A stretch of DNA of 62,184 nt, from contig CAJKDC010000004.1 in the NCBI GenBank assembly GCA_905198575.1, positions 1-62,184 of the forward strand, given 5' to 3'. Origin of the DNA: an uncultured Bacteroides sp. (GTDB taxonomy: Bacteria; Bacteroidota; Bacteroidia; Bacteroidales; Bacteroidaceae). Position numbers and translations under genes: made by a program. Position 1 is the first letter of the stretch; the number at the start of each line of letters is the position of its first letter. Below the pieces are notes generated by a model that did not search any database, was not told where the DNA came from, and saw only the letters and a list, made by a program, of their open reading frames with translations. This document shows positions 1 through 8,509 of the stretch, piece by piece.

Positions 1-95
1 ATGTGACTGTGAAAAGCGTGCTTTCTTTTGATTTTACCTGTTCCGGTAAGAGCAAATCTTTTTTTAGAACCGGAGTTAGTCTTGATCTTTGGCAT
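1..95 (-). CDS. rpmI: 50S ribosomal protein L35 (partial, cut by left edge)
   Basis: N-terminal 31 codons of ribosomal protein bL35, a small basic protein of the large ribosomal subunit. From the ATG at 93-95 the protein begins MPKIKTNSGSKKRF and continues with a Lys/Arg-rich stretch (KIKRKHAFH), the characteristic L35 start. It lies 70 bp after infC on the same strand, the conserved infC-rpmI-rplT order; rplT would lie beyond the left edge. The family is about 65 residues long, so roughly half the gene is visible. Confidence 0.95.
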   Translation of the reverse strand, partial: MPKIKTNSGSKKRFALTGTGKIKRKHAFHSH

Positions 96-131
96 CTTGT
101 TAATTGATTTAAAATTATTATTAAAGTTGTG

Positions 132-156
132 GTAGCGCACTATACCGGCGCGCTAC
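132..156 (-). other. Hairpin between infC and rpmI
   Basis: Perfect 7-bp arms GTAGCGC (132-138) and GCGCTAC (150-156) with an 11-nt loop, in the 70-bp spacer between infC and rpmI. No T-run follows on the minus strand, so it is not an obvious terminator. In other bacteria L20 represses this operon by binding RNA structure near rpmI, so a similar control element or an mRNA processing site is possible; that is inference. Confidence 0.4.
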
Positions 157-165
157 GCACTATTT

Positions 166-750
166 TTATTCTTCTGTAGTTTCAGGTTTTGCTACTTTCG
201 GAGCTGCAGCTTTTTTGTTAGAAGAAGATGCTTTCTTTGGAGATAATGAGATAGTCATTCGTTTACCTTCCAGCAACGGCATCTGTTCAACCTTTGCATA
301 CTCTTCCAAATCGTTTGCAAAACGCAGCAACAGCACTTCACCTTGTTCCTTAAACAAAATAGAACGTCCTTTAAAGAACACGTATGCTTTTACCTTGTCA
401 CCATCCTGCAAAAAGCCGATAGCATGTTTCAATTTGAAGTTATAGTCATGTTCATCAGTCTGAGGTCCGAAACGGATTTCCTTCACATTAACCTTAACTT
501 GCTTTGCTTTCTGCTCCTTGGCACGTTTTTTCAGTTGATAAAGAAATTTAGAATATTCTATAATCTTACAAACTGGAGGAACAGCGTTCGGTGAAATTTC
601 AACCAAGTCAGCTTCATGTTCTTCAGCCATTTTCAAGGCCTGAGCAATTGGATATACTGCTGGTTCAATATCATCTCCCACAATACGTACTTCTTTGGCA
701 CGAATCTGTTCATTGATTCTATGCTGCCCTTTTAAATTGTCATTCTTCAT
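166..750 (-). CDS. infC: Translation initiation factor IF-3
   Basis: IF-3 binds the 30S subunit, keeps it apart from 50S and checks the start codon. The 194-residue product shows the N-terminal domain (about residues 10-80: HRINEQIRAKEVRIV, then the SPNAVPPVCKIIEY signature), a basic linker (KKRAKEQKAKQVKVNVKEIRF) and the C-terminal domain with DGDKVKAYVFFKGR. The C-terminal tail is rich in Lys, Ala and Ser and is longer than in E. coli. The start is an ordinary ATG; the unusual AUU start used for autoregulation in E. coli is not needed here. It follows thrS by 111 bp and precedes rpmI, the classic thrS-infC-rpmI arrangement. Confidence 0.97.
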   Translation of the reverse strand: MKNDNLKGQHRINEQIRAKEVRIVGDDIEPAVYPIAQALKMAEEHEADLVEISPNAVPPVCKIIEYSKFLYQLKKRAKEQKAKQVKVNVKEIRFGPQTDEHDYNFKLKHAIGFLQDGDKVKAYVFFKGRSILFKEQGEVLLLRFANDLEEYAKVEQMPLLEGKRMTISLSPKKASSSNKKAAAPKVAKPETTEE

Positions 751-861
751 TAAAAATATGTACTTCCTGTTTGTCTTTTAGTTATAAATAAAATATTAAA
801 TCTTTATCAATTACTTCAATTGTGCCCCACAAAGAGGTTGACTCTTGAAACGGGTGCAAAG

Positions 862-2802
862 TTACCATTTATTTATCATATTATGAACTTCTTCTGCAAT
901 ATTTTTTGCAAAATCTTCAATTTTCATGGTTCCTTTATCGCCTTCACCCTGTTTACGCACTGCAACTTCACCATTTTCGGCTTCTTTTTCACCTACAATC
1001 AGCATGTAAGGGATACGTTTCATCTCATTATCACGGATTTTACGGCCGATTTTTTCATTACGGTCATCCACGATAGCACGGATATCCTGCATCTTCAGCG
1101 CCATTCTTACCTGATTAGCGTAATCATTGAATTTTTCTGAAATAGGCAGAATTGCTACCTGATCCGGAGCCAGCCACAATGGGAACTTACCAGCTGTATG
1201 TTCGATCAATACTGCAATAAAGCGTTCCATTGAACCGAAAGGTGCACGGTGAATCATTACCGGACGATGTTTCTGGTTGTCTGAACCCATATATTCCAAC
1301 TGGAAGCGTTCCGGCAAGTTATAGTCTACCTGGATGGTACCCAACTGCCAGCGACGACCCAATGCATCCTTAACCATAAAGTCAAGTTTCGGACCATAGA
1401 ATGCAGCTTCACCATATTCAATCTTAGCAGGCAAACCTTTTTCCTGACAAGCTTCGATGATAGCCTGTTCTGCTTTTTCCCAGTTTTCATCGCTACCGAT
1501 ATATTTCTCACGATTTACTTGGTCGCGCAATGAAATCTGTGCTTCAAAGTTTTCGAAGTTCATAGAACGGAAAACAATAGAAATGATATCCATTACACGG
1601 AGGAATTCATCTTTCACCTGATCCGGACGACAGAACAAGTGTGCATCATCCTGTGTAAAGCTACGTACACGTGTCAATCCGTGCAACTCACCACTCTGCT
1701 CATAACGGCAAACTGTACCAAACTCAGCCAGGCGCAAAGGCAGATCCTTATATGAACGAGGAGAGTTCTTGTAAATCATACAGTGATGAGGACAGTTCAT
1801 CGGTTTCAAGAAGTACTCTTCACCTTCTTCCGGTGTATGGATAGGCTGGAATGAATCTTTTCCATATTTTGCATAGTGTCCTGAAGTGATATACAGCAAC
1901 TTGTTACCGATAGGAGGACACATTACTTCCTGATAGTCGTAACGAGCCTGGATACGGCGCAAGAAGTTCTGCAGGCGCAGACGCAATGCTGTACCTTTAG
2001 GCAACCACATCGGAAGACCTTTACCTACTGTATCCGAGAACATAAACAGTTCCATTTCCTTACCAATCTTACGGTGGTCACGTTTCTTGGCTTCTTCCAG
2101 CATAGTCAGATATTCATCCAACATTTTCTTTTTCGGGAAAGTAATACCGTAAATACGAGTCATCTGCTTACGGTCTTCCTGTCCTCTCCAATAAGCACCA
2201 GCTACAGAAAGCAACTTAATAGCTTTAATCGGAGCAGTACTCATCAAGTGCGGACCACGGCACAAGTCGGTAAATGCGCCCTGTGTATATGTAGTAATAT
2301 GTCCGTCTTCCAGTTCAGAGATCAGCTCACATTTATAAGTTTCGCCTCTTTCACCGAACATTTTAAGGGCATCTTCTTTTGAAATGCTCTGACGTACCAA
2401 AGCTTCTTTTCTGGCAGCCAGTTCTTCCATTTTCTTCTCAATAGCAGGCAGGTCACCTTCCTTAATCACAGCTTCACCCGGATCAACATCGTAGTAGAAG
2501 CCATTTTCGATAGCAGGACCGATACCAAACTGGATACCCGGATAAAGTTCTTGCAAAGCTTCAGCCAGCAAGTGAGCACTTGTATGCCAGAATGCATGTT
2601 TACCTTGTTCATCATCCCATTTATAAAGAACAAAATCAGCATCCTGCTCGATAGGGCGATTCAAATCAACAGTTTCACCATTTACAGCGCAAGCCAGCAC
2701 GTCCTGTGCAAGACGAGAGCTGATACTTTCTGCTATCTGCAAACCAGTAACTCCTTCGTTATATTCACGAACAGAGCCATCAGGAAAAGTTATTTTTATC
2801 AT
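862..2802 (-). CDS. thrS: Threonine--tRNA ligase
   Basis: Class II aminoacyl-tRNA synthetase that charges tRNA-Thr in the cytoplasm. The 646 residues are full length for the family. Seen: an N-terminal TGS domain (about 1-61); an editing domain with HTSAH (H73, H77) and CRGPH (C181, H185), so Ser-tRNA(Thr) proofreading should be intact; the catalytic core with the zinc cysteine in PMNCPHH (C337); motif 2 (FGTVCRYEQSGELHGL); motif 3 (GSMERFIAVLIEH); and a C-terminal anticodon-binding domain. A TATTTTTG promoter element lies 32 bp before the ATG. It is the first gene of thrS-infC-rpmI and lies 79 bp after the TPR gene. Confidence 0.98.
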   Translation of the reverse strand: MIKITFPDGSVREYNEGVTGLQIAESISSRLAQDVLACAVNGETVDLNRPIEQDADFVLYKWDDEQGKHAFWHTSAHLLAEALQELYPGIQFGIGPAIENGFYYDVDPGEAVIKEGDLPAIEKKMEELAARKEALVRQSISKEDALKMFGERGETYKCELISELEDGHITTYTQGAFTDLCRGPHLMSTAPIKAIKLLSVAGAYWRGQEDRKQMTRIYGITFPKKKMLDEYLTMLEEAKKRDHRKIGKEMELFMFSDTVGKGLPMWLPKGTALRLRLQNFLRRIQARYDYQEVMCPPIGNKLLYITSGHYAKYGKDSFQPIHTPEEGEEYFLKPMNCPHHCMIYKNSPRSYKDLPLRLAEFGTVCRYEQSGELHGLTRVRSFTQDDAHLFCRPDQVKDEFLRVMDIISIVFRSMNFENFEAQISLRDQVNREKYIGSDENWEKAEQAIIEACQEKGLPAKIEYGEAAFYGPKLDFMVKDALGRRWQLGTIQVDYNLPERFQLEYMGSDNQKHRPVMIHRAPFGSMERFIAVLIEHTAGKFPLWLAPDQVAILPISEKFNDYANQVRMALKMQDIRAIVDDRNEKIGRKIRDNEMKRIPYMLIVGEKEAENGEVAVRKQGEGDKGTMKIEDFAKNIAEEVHNMINKW

Positions 2803-2833
2803 ACGTATTATGTTTTTATCTTTTTATTAAGCG

Positions 2834-2841
2834 CAAAAATA
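2834..2841 (-). promoter_or_regulatory. Bacteroidetes-type -7 element of thrS
   Basis: TATTTTTG on the minus strand (CAAAAATA on the plus strand) matches the TAnnTTTG consensus and lies 31 nt before the thrS ATG. No clear -33 TTTG is seen. Confidence 0.5.
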
Positions 2842-2881
2842 TACAAATCTTTTTAGACTTTCTCTTTTTTACAAAAAAATG

Positions 2882-4915
2882 TTATTCGTGAGTCACGGTA
2901 AATCGTTTTATTACATTGTAGGCAGAGAAAAGTCCCAACTCGCCTGCTTTACTTAAATCTTCGATTCCCAACCGGTTATTACCTAAGAAAATATGGGTAA
3001 GTCCACGATTATAATATGCATCTGCAAATTTCGGATCAAGTTCAATTGCCTTGTCATAATCAGCAATCGCAGCCCGATAATCTTTCATGACGACAGCAAT
3101 ATTTCCTCTATTATAATATGCATAAACAAAATCGGGCGACAAAACGATAACCTTATCCAAATCGGCCTTTATCTGCACATAGTCAGCCGGTTTAGTCGGC
3201 AGTGCTGGCTTATTCGTTACTCCTTCGTAAGCGTTACTATTATCCTGCTTGCGCAGTTCTATATTCTTATAGTTTATCAGCGCACGGGTAAAATATGCCG
3301 GGAAGAAGGTTGAATCGCATGCAATAGCCTCATCCAGATCGGTAAGCGCGTTATCGAAGTCCTGTACCAGATAAAAATCCAGTGCACGGGCATAACGTTG
3401 AACAGCATCTTTCGGATTTCCCATTATAGCTTTAGTATGCTCATCAATAGCTGCAAAATGCTGTGAAACCTGCTCTTCCGTCAAGGCAGCTTCACTATTT
3501 GTAATCAGCAAACGATGTGGTAATACCCTGCGGTTATTCAGCTGGTCAATATCTTTAGAATAATTGACTTGCTGTCTGACCTCACTATAACGCTCATAAT
3601 AAGTCAAAGCATACATAGGTTGCGGCAGGATACTGATATTCCGATCCTGAACACGTCCCCGGTAATCACTCTTATACTTATCAGCCTGTGATTCTTCGTC
3701 TGCGACAACCAGTTTCTGATAGTTGTTCATATTCTTATCAGACTTTTTACGGGTTTTATCCTTATCATCAGCCTGATTTGAAGTATTACTATTCGAATTG
3801 CTGGCAGTCTGCTTACCATTCTGTCTATCCAGCTGAGCCTTCAAGACCTTAAATTCGTCTTCATCAGCACCTTTTAAATCACCGATTTTCTTGCGAGCCT
3901 GCGCACGGTACTGATAGCCTGTCCAAAAGTTCGGATACTCGTCAATTACTTTCGAGTAGTCAGCAATTGCTCCCTGATAATCACCCGTCTGGTCACGAAG
4001 TAATCCACGGTTAAAAGTAGCCATCATGTTATCCGGCTCCACTTTCAGCACAAAGTCGAAGTCCTCTATAGCCCGGTTATCATCACCTACCTGCGCACGC
4101 AGCAAGCCACGATTGTAATGTCCCAAGAAGTTGGACGGGTCAATCTCCAGCGCAATGTCATAGTCGCCCATTGCCCCTCGCAAGTTATTCTGATAATAAC
4201 GAGCCAGTGCTCTGTTTATATATACATTGGGATCGCGGAAAGACAAGTGTATAGCCTCATCCAAGTCAGACTCCGCATCAGCATACTTTTTCCGTTGCAA
4301 GAAAAGCAAAGCCCGTGCCGACCATGTAGCAGGATTATAACGGTCCATTTCAATAGCCTTATCCAAATCCTTCATCGCAGCAATGGTATCCTGCTGTTTC
4401 AGCATCACCTCACTTCTTATCAGATAACCTTCGGTATAGCGCGGCGCAATCTGCAACAAGGAATCCAGCCCACTTTTAGCAGATGGATACTCCTCCAGTT
4501 TCATACGGCACAACACCAGATTATGCCACAGACTGATATTTTCAGGATCCAGTTTCAAAGCCCGCTGATAATCGGCTACTGCTCCCTTAAAGTTATTCTG
4601 TCTGATACGGGCAATACCACGTATCTGATAAGCATTCACTACAAAAGGATTTCGCTGAATAGCTTCGGAACAGTCTTTCTCGGCTCCCTGATAATCATCC
4701 AGATTGATTTTTGCCAATCCCCTGAAAAAATAAGGTTCTGCCAGATAAGGTTTTACACCAATAACCTGATTGAAATATTGAATAGACAGTACATAATCCT
4801 CAAAATAAAGAGCATTGCGTCCCACCGTCATAACCTTATCCGTATTAATCTGTGAAAAGGCAGCGACAGGAAGCAACACTCCCAACAAAATGATATTAAA
4901 TAAATGTCTGATCAT
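2882..4915 (-). CDS. Exported tetratricopeptide-repeat protein
   Basis: 677-residue protein with an N-terminal signal peptide (hydrophobic IILLGVLLPVAAFSQ, cleavage near residue 22) followed by a long array of TPR units. The TPR hallmarks recur through most of the sequence: AY.IRG.AR, GAVADYQRALKLDPEN, AIADYDKAIELDPKFADAYYNRG. A non-TPR linker rich in Asn, Ser, Lys and Asp (about residues 365-400) splits the array into two blocks. TPR arrays are protein-binding scaffolds, so it probably holds together a periplasmic or outer-membrane complex; the partner is unknown. The ATG overlaps the stop of def by 4 bp (ATGA), so the two genes are translationally coupled. Confidence 0.9.
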   Translation of the reverse strand: MIRHLFNIILLGVLLPVAAFSQINTDKVMTVGRNALYFEDYVLSIQYFNQVIGVKPYLAEPYFFRGLAKINLDDYQGAEKDCSEAIQRNPFVVNAYQIRGIARIRQNNFKGAVADYQRALKLDPENISLWHNLVLCRMKLEEYPSAKSGLDSLLQIAPRYTEGYLIRSEVMLKQQDTIAAMKDLDKAIEMDRYNPATWSARALLFLQRKKYADAESDLDEAIHLSFRDPNVYINRALARYYQNNLRGAMGDYDIALEIDPSNFLGHYNRGLLRAQVGDDNRAIEDFDFVLKVEPDNMMATFNRGLLRDQTGDYQGAIADYSKVIDEYPNFWTGYQYRAQARKKIGDLKGADEDEFKVLKAQLDRQNGKQTASNSNSNTSNQADDKDKTRKKSDKNMNNYQKLVVADEESQADKYKSDYRGRVQDRNISILPQPMYALTYYERYSEVRQQVNYSKDIDQLNNRRVLPHRLLITNSEAALTEEQVSQHFAAIDEHTKAIMGNPKDAVQRYARALDFYLVQDFDNALTDLDEAIACDSTFFPAYFTRALINYKNIELRKQDNSNAYEGVTNKPALPTKPADYVQIKADLDKVIVLSPDFVYAYYNRGNIAVVMKDYRAAIADYDKAIELDPKFADAYYNRGLTHIFLGNNRLGIEDLSKAGELGLFSAYNVIKRFTVTHE

Positions 4916-5466
4916 TTTACAGTTTTTACCTTATAGGCACAACGTACTTTACCTTTAACCATGTTGTTCAGTTTTCCCCGAACCATCTGTTTACGCAATG
5001 CAGAAAGATGGTCGATAAACATAGTACCGTCCAAATGGTCAAATTCATGCTGCATTACACGAGCCAGATAACCTTCTACCCATTCATCGTGTTCGTTCAT
5101 CTCTTCATCCAGGTACTTTACATGAATCTTGGTAGGACGCTTCACACTTTCGTGAATACCAGGCAGACTCAAGCAACCTTCTTCCATAGAAACTTCCTCT
5201 TCGCCTGTTTCCAGGATATGCGGATTGATGTAAGCACGACGAAAACCTTTAAACTCAGGCATATCATCCGACAAAACATCCAAGTTAACGACAACTACAC
5301 GGATAGGCAATCCTACCTGAGGTGCAGCCAGTCCTACGCCATCAGCACGATCCATTGTTTCGTGCATATTGGTAATCAGTTCTTTCAAATTCGGATAATC
5401 TTTGTCGATATCTTTGGCCTCCTCACGTAAAACAGGCTGGCCATATACATAAATTGGTAAAATCAT
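4912..5466 (-). CDS. def: Peptide deformylase
   Basis: Metalloenzyme that removes the formyl group from the N-terminal Met of new proteins. All three family motifs are present: GVGLAAPQVG (43-52), EGCLS (96-100, metal ligand C98) and HEFDH (140-144, two metal-binding His and the catalytic Glu). The length of 184 residues fits type 1 enzymes. It lies 17 bp after ruvX and overlaps the TPR gene by 4 bp, so ruvX-def-TPR is probably one transcript. Confidence 0.97.
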   Translation of the reverse strand: MILPIYVYGQPVLREEAKDIDKDYPNLKELITNMHETMDRADGVGLAAPQVGLPIRVVVVNLDVLSDDMPEFKGFRRAYINPHILETGEEEVSMEEGCLSLPGIHESVKRPTKIHVKYLDEEMNEHDEWVEGYLARVMQHEFDHLDGTMFIDHLSALRKQMVRGKLNNMVKGKVRCAYKVKTVK

Positions 5467-5483
5467 TTTTATTTATTATTGTA

Positions 5484-5906
5484 TTAATGTAAAAATTTTC
5501 TAGACTCCAAGTAAGACTGTAAAATAATAGTAGCGCTAATCTCATCGACCAGTGCCTTATTTTGCCGGTCCTTTTTCTTCAATCCTCCGGCAAGCATAGT
5601 CTGATGTGCCAAGACAGAAGTAAATCGTTCGTCGACCAATTCTACCGGCATATCAGGGAGAACTTTTTTCAACCTATTTATAAAAGGAACAATGTTTTTC
5701 ATATTTTCAGAGTCTTCATTGTTCATTTGTTTAGGATGTCCAATTATGATTCTTTCTACAGGTTCTTTCTTTAAATACTCCATCAGAAAGTTCATAAGTT
5801 CATGAGTCGGCACAGTTGTCAACCCATTCGCAATGATTTGCAACGGATCAGTCACAGCAATGCCCGTCCGTTTTTTTCCATAATCTATAGCTAATATTCT
5901 GCCCAT
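5484..5906 (-). CDS. ruvX: RuvX/YqgF-family RNase H-fold nuclease
   Basis: 140-residue protein of the YqgF family, RNase H-fold nucleases annotated as putative pre-16S rRNA nuclease or Holliday-junction resolvase. Seen: the N-terminal strand with the first acidic residue (ILAIDYGKKRTGIAVTDP, D8), the middle strand IIIGHPKQMN, ELVDERFTS with the second acidic cluster, and a C-terminal helix carrying DEISATIIL. It is the first gene of the ruvX-def-TPR group. Its promoter element ends only 8 nt before the ATG. Confidence 0.95.
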   Translation of the reverse strand: MGRILAIDYGKKRTGIAVTDPLQIIANGLTTVPTHELMNFLMEYLKKEPVERIIIGHPKQMNNEDSENMKNIVPFINRLKKVLPDMPVELVDERFTSVLAHQTMLAGGLKKKDRQNKALVDEISATIILQSYLESRKFLH

Positions 5907-5914
5907 ACAGTTGG

Positions 5915-5922
5915 CAAATTTA
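5915..5922 (-). promoter_or_regulatory. -7 element of ruvX with almost no leader
   Basis: TAAATTTG on the minus strand matches TAnnTTTG and is followed by only 8 nt before the ruvX ATG, so the transcript would start a few bases before the start codon or at it. Confidence 0.5.
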
Positions 5923-5984
5923 CAAATTAATTCGATTCTTTTCGCCTTTAAACCCTTAATTATAGTTTTTGAAGCCTTTTAAAC

Positions 5985-6044
5985 ACGAAAAAAAGAAACT
6001 ACGGTTTTGCTGTAACATCAAAACTTTTACACCAAAACCGTAGT
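5985..6044 (-). terminator. Terminator of the PCMD gene
   Basis: 12-bp perfect arms ACTACGGTTTTG (5998-6009) and CAAAACCGTAGT (6033-6044), followed on the minus strand by a T-rich run (5985-5997). It lies just after the stop of the gene at 6056. Confidence 0.85.
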
Positions 6045-6055
6045 CCTACAATATA

Positions 6056-7006
6056 TCAATATACCATTTCTACATTATCTACCCAGAAAGTATTGCCCGG
6101 AGAACCTACAAACGCTCCACCATGGCTGGAACAGAACTGCAAAAGCAAATGAGTAGGAGCTTCATTAGGAGCTGCCCAGCCTACCTCCTGTATTTTCACA
6201 CTCTCACCAGCCTTGTTACGCGCATAAAAATTAGTTGACGACAACCCCATATACTCTTCCACATACTCCGGACGGGAAGTTATATCGCCATACATAATTT
6301 CGAAAGTAGCTCCATTCTGCCAGTCCTGATTTTTATCAAAACGAACGACAGCCGTACCTACACGCTTTGAAAGGATATTACCATGGATATCTTCTTTTCT
6401 ATTCTGCAACAGGCAAGTCATCACCACATAATCTTTTCCAGGAATAGTAGCTTTCTTACTAAATCCAGTCATTTTCAACCGGTTTTCTTCACCAGACATC
6501 TTCACCTTATAATCAAAGCGTATAGCTTTAGGACGACTGGTAAACGGGACTCCCGAGTTAACTGCCTTTTCTCCACCTTTTGTACTAGTAATAGGTTCCT
6601 GAATATCACCTAAATAGAGTGCACCGGCAGCTATCACTGTTATATTGACCATTCCCAGCACTTTTACACTCTCAATACGAGTTTCCAGACGTGCACAATA
6701 CCCTCCGTCGCGAGCTTCCGGGAACACAGAAGTATTCGTCTTTACAATTCCTACAACCTTTGCCATAACATTGGAAGTAGCCCATGGCGAACCTCCCAAA
6801 TTGGTATATGCTATATTTCCTACCACCTCTTGAGTAGGTCCTACTTCATAAAGCAGTTTTGTATTACCACCGATTATAGAAGATTCTTCAATCTTTCGCG
6901 TAATCCACTGGTCCATATCTCCGAACTTGAAAGGAACCACCTTTTCTTGTGCTCCCAGTCCCAGCGGCATCAAACCTAATACCAATAAAAAATTCTTCAG
7001 TTTCAT
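6056..7006 (-). CDS. Secreted PCMD-domain protein
   Basis: 316 residues starting at the ATG at 7006. An upstream in-frame TTG at 7021 would leave only 8 nt after the promoter element at 7030-7037. Signal peptide (LLVLGLMPLGLGAQ) followed by a beta-rich body that matches the PCMD family (putative carbohydrate metabolism domain) of Bacteroidetes, recognised from W(A/S)TSN, the middle FTSRPKAIRFDYK segment and the C-terminal FVGSPGNTFWVDNVE. Proteins of this family often sit in surface glycan or fimbria-related loci, but no such genes are adjacent here. No catalytic motif was recognised. Confidence 0.75.
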   Translation of the reverse strand: MKLKNFLLVLGLMPLGLGAQEKVVPFKFGDMDQWITRKIEESSIIGGNTKLLYEVGPTQEVVGNIAYTNLGGSPWATSNVMAKVVGIVKTNTSVFPEARDGGYCARLETRIESVKVLGMVNITVIAAGALYLGDIQEPITSTKGGEKAVNSGVPFTSRPKAIRFDYKVKMSGEENRLKMTGFSKKATIPGKDYVVMTCLLQNRKEDIHGNILSKRVGTAVVRFDKNQDWQNGATFEIMYGDITSRPEYVEEYMGLSSTNFYARNKAGESVKIQEVGWAAPNEAPTHLLLQFCSSHGGAFVGSPGNTFWVDNVEMVY

Positions 7007-7029
7007 AATACCTTCAATCAATTTTGCCT

Positions 7030-7037
7030 CAAAAGTA
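7030..7037 (-). promoter_or_regulatory. -7 element of the PCMD gene
   Basis: TACTTTTG on the minus strand, 23 nt before the ATG at 7006. It supports that start over the TTG at 7021. Confidence 0.5.
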
Positions 7038-7038
7038 C

Positions 7039-7075
7039 AAAAAAAAGCGAAAGCATATCGCCATCGCTTTTTTTT
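7039..7075 (-). terminator. Terminator of the SPOR gene
   Basis: Arms AAAAAAAAGCGA (7039-7050) and TCGCTTTTTTTT (7064-7075): a short GC stem extended by A/T pairs and ending in a T-run on the minus strand, 50 bp after the SPOR gene stop. Confidence 0.7.
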
Positions 7076-7125
7076 CCTGCTATATAGGAATGTAATTCTA
7101 TAATATTTACCAAAAATATTTCAAA

Positions 7126-7626
7126 TCAATACACTCTGTACAGCAACCATGCTCCCTGAAAATCCTTACGGCTAGGATATTTTGCTTTGAAAGCTTCCTT
7201 TGCACGGGCTGCATCACTACGATTGTCGAAAGATTCGGCTGCAACACGATACATGTTTCTTTCTGCATTGTAAACAACCTTTGCATTATATCCTTCGTTA
7301 TCCAAAAAAGCTTTCAAGTTTTCAGCATTAGCTTTCACCCCAAAGCTACCGCAAATTACGCTGTAAGCTTTCAAGCCATCACCAGATACCAACTCAACTT
7401 TCTCTTCACGAACAGGAGCTGTTGCAACAGGAGTAGTTTCTACAGGAGCTGTAACTACCGGAACAGGTTCTACGGCAGGAGCTTCTTCCTGCGTATTCTG
7501 GCTCTCTGCCAATTCCTGCTGTTTTGCTTTTTCGTAAGCTTTTTTATAAGCACTTTCGCTCGATTTACAAGAAGTAAAGGCCAGTGCAACACACAATCCC
7601 AGGCTTAACAAACCTAACTTTTTCAT
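7126..7626 (-). CDS. SPOR-domain lipoprotein
   Basis: 166 residues. A lipoprotein signal peptide ends in the lipobox FTSC (C20), followed by a short charged helix (AYKKAYEKAKQQE), a Pro/Val/Thr-rich flexible linker (about 46-75) and a C-terminal SPOR domain (about 86-166: YSVICGSFGVKANAENLKAFL ... MYRVAAESFDNRSDA). SPOR domains bind septal peptidoglycan stripped of stem peptides, so the protein probably sits in the periplasm, tethered to a membrane, at the division site. It is monocistronic, with its own promoter (TATTTTTG, 7678-7685) and terminator. Confidence 0.9.
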   Translation of the reverse strand: MKKLGLLSLGLCVALAFTSCKSSESAYKKAYEKAKQQELAESQNTQEEAPAVEPVPVVTAPVETTPVATAPVREEKVELVSGDGLKAYSVICGSFGVKANAENLKAFLDNEGYNAKVVYNAERNMYRVAAESFDNRSDAARAKEAFKAKYPSRKDFQGAWLLYRVY

Positions 7627-7677
7627 ATTGTTACTTTTTAAATGATTAATCCAGATTTATTTTATCATATTTGGTTG

Positions 7678-7685
7678 CAAAAATA
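7678..7685 (-). promoter_or_regulatory. -7 element of the SPOR gene
   Basis: TATTTTTG on the minus strand, about 51 nt before the ATG at 7626. Confidence 0.45.
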
Positions 7686-7790
7686 GCAATATATAAAGAG
7701 TCCGCTTATTAAAATCTGTTAATAATACATGAATCTCAGGTATTCCTGAAATTTTTCATGAAAAATGATATGATATTCCACTTCTTTCCC

Positions 7791-7798
7791 TATATTTG
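7791..7798 (+). promoter_or_regulatory. -7 element of the YtxH gene
   Basis: TATATTTG on the plus strand, 29 nt before the ATG at 7828. It supports that start over the GTG at 7804. Confidence 0.55.
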
Positions 7799-7827
7799 TC
7801 AATGTGATAACTAAAACTCATAAGATT

Positions 7828-8028
7828 ATGAAAGTATTAAACGTTGTAGCTGCATTCTTGGGTGGTTTGGCTCTTGGCGCAGCAGCTGGAGTTTTGTTCG
7901 CTCCTGAAAAAGGTGAAGACACTCGTCGTAGAATTGCCGCTCTTTTGCGCGAAAAAGGTATCAAACTGAGCCGTGATGAAATGGACGATTTAGTTGAACA
8001 GATTGCATCAGAAGTAAAAGATGTATAA
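7828..8028 (+). CDS. YtxH-domain small protein
   Basis: 66 residues. The start is taken at the ATG at 7828; a GTG at 7804 lies too close to the promoter. One N-terminal glycine-rich membrane helix (VVAAFLGGLALGAAAGVLF) is followed by the YtxH hallmark APEKGEDTRRRI and a charged cytoplasmic tail. YtxH proteins are stress-associated small membrane proteins of unknown mechanism. A strong terminator follows at 8051-8086, so it may be transcribed alone, but it forms a gene set with the next two genes. Confidence 0.85.
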   Translation: MKVLNVVAAFLGGLALGAAAGVLFAPEKGEDTRRRIAALLREKGIKLSRDEMDDLVEQIASEVKDV

Positions 8029-8050
8029 CCTGATGGAAAGACATTATTGA

Positions 8051-8086
8051 GGGCGGACTCTTGTTTAGAAACAGGTCTGCCCTTTT
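8051..8086 (+). terminator. Terminator after the YtxH gene
   Basis: GGGCGGAC (8051-8058) pairs with GTCTGCCC (8075-8082) with one G-U, and the stem extends inward through CTTGTTT/AAACAG. TTTTATTTT follows. Confidence 0.85.
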
Positions 8087-8140
8087 ATTTTGTCATTAAG
8101 ACCGAGTGCGTATATTATTCATATTCTAACAACAACTGTT

Positions 8141-8497
8141 ATGTTTGCAAACGATAAAAGCATAGATAATCTGCAAGACTTGCTCGCCGAATGTAAAAAA
8201 TACATGGAGCTTCAAAAGGATTATCTCAAACTAGACCTGGTAGAGAAACTCACCATTCTGCTTTCTACCCTGATTCTGATACTTATCCTTATTATATTAG
8301 GAATGATGGCTCTGTTTTACCTTTCATTCACCCTTGCTTACATTCTGGAACCGATAGTAGGAGGACTTACTGCAAGCTATGCACTGATTTCAGGAGTTAT
8401 CATACTGCTGGCCTTGCTTTCTTATCTGTTCCGCAAGCAACTCATTATTCAGCCCATGGTAAACTTTATCAGCCATCTGTTTTTGAACAACAAATAA
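8141..8497 (+). CDS. Holin-X-like (superfamily) two-TM membrane protein
   Basis: 118 residues from the ATG at 8141; an in-frame TTG at 8090 lies at the foot of the preceding terminator and is unlikely. An amphipathic N-terminal helix (LQDLLAECKKYMELQKDYLKL) is followed by two long hydrophobic helices (LLSTLILILILIILGMMALF and ASYALISGVIILLALLSYLF). The topology and length fit the phage-holin superfamily III / Actinobacterial holin-X group. Such proteins are often encoded beside YtxH and seem to be envelope-stress proteins rather than lysis proteins. The assignment is by architecture, not motif. The next gene starts 12 bp later. Confidence 0.7.
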   Translation: MFANDKSIDNLQDLLAECKKYMELQKDYLKLDLVEKLTILLSTLILILILIILGMMALFYLSFTLAYILEPIVGGLTASYALISGVIILLALLSYLFRKQLIIQPMVNFISHLFLNNK

Positions 8498-8509
8498 CAT
8501 AAAGGACTT

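Noticed and set aside
512..528. TTGGCACG followed by a T-run inside infC
   Set aside because: Resembles a -24 element but lies in coding sequence, has no GC at the right distance and no operator upstream. The same holds for TTTGGCACGAA near 692.
8141..8497. Holin-like protein as sign of a prophage
   Set aside because: No phage structural, lysis or integrase genes are nearby; the YtxH neighbour and operon context fit a cellular envelope protein.
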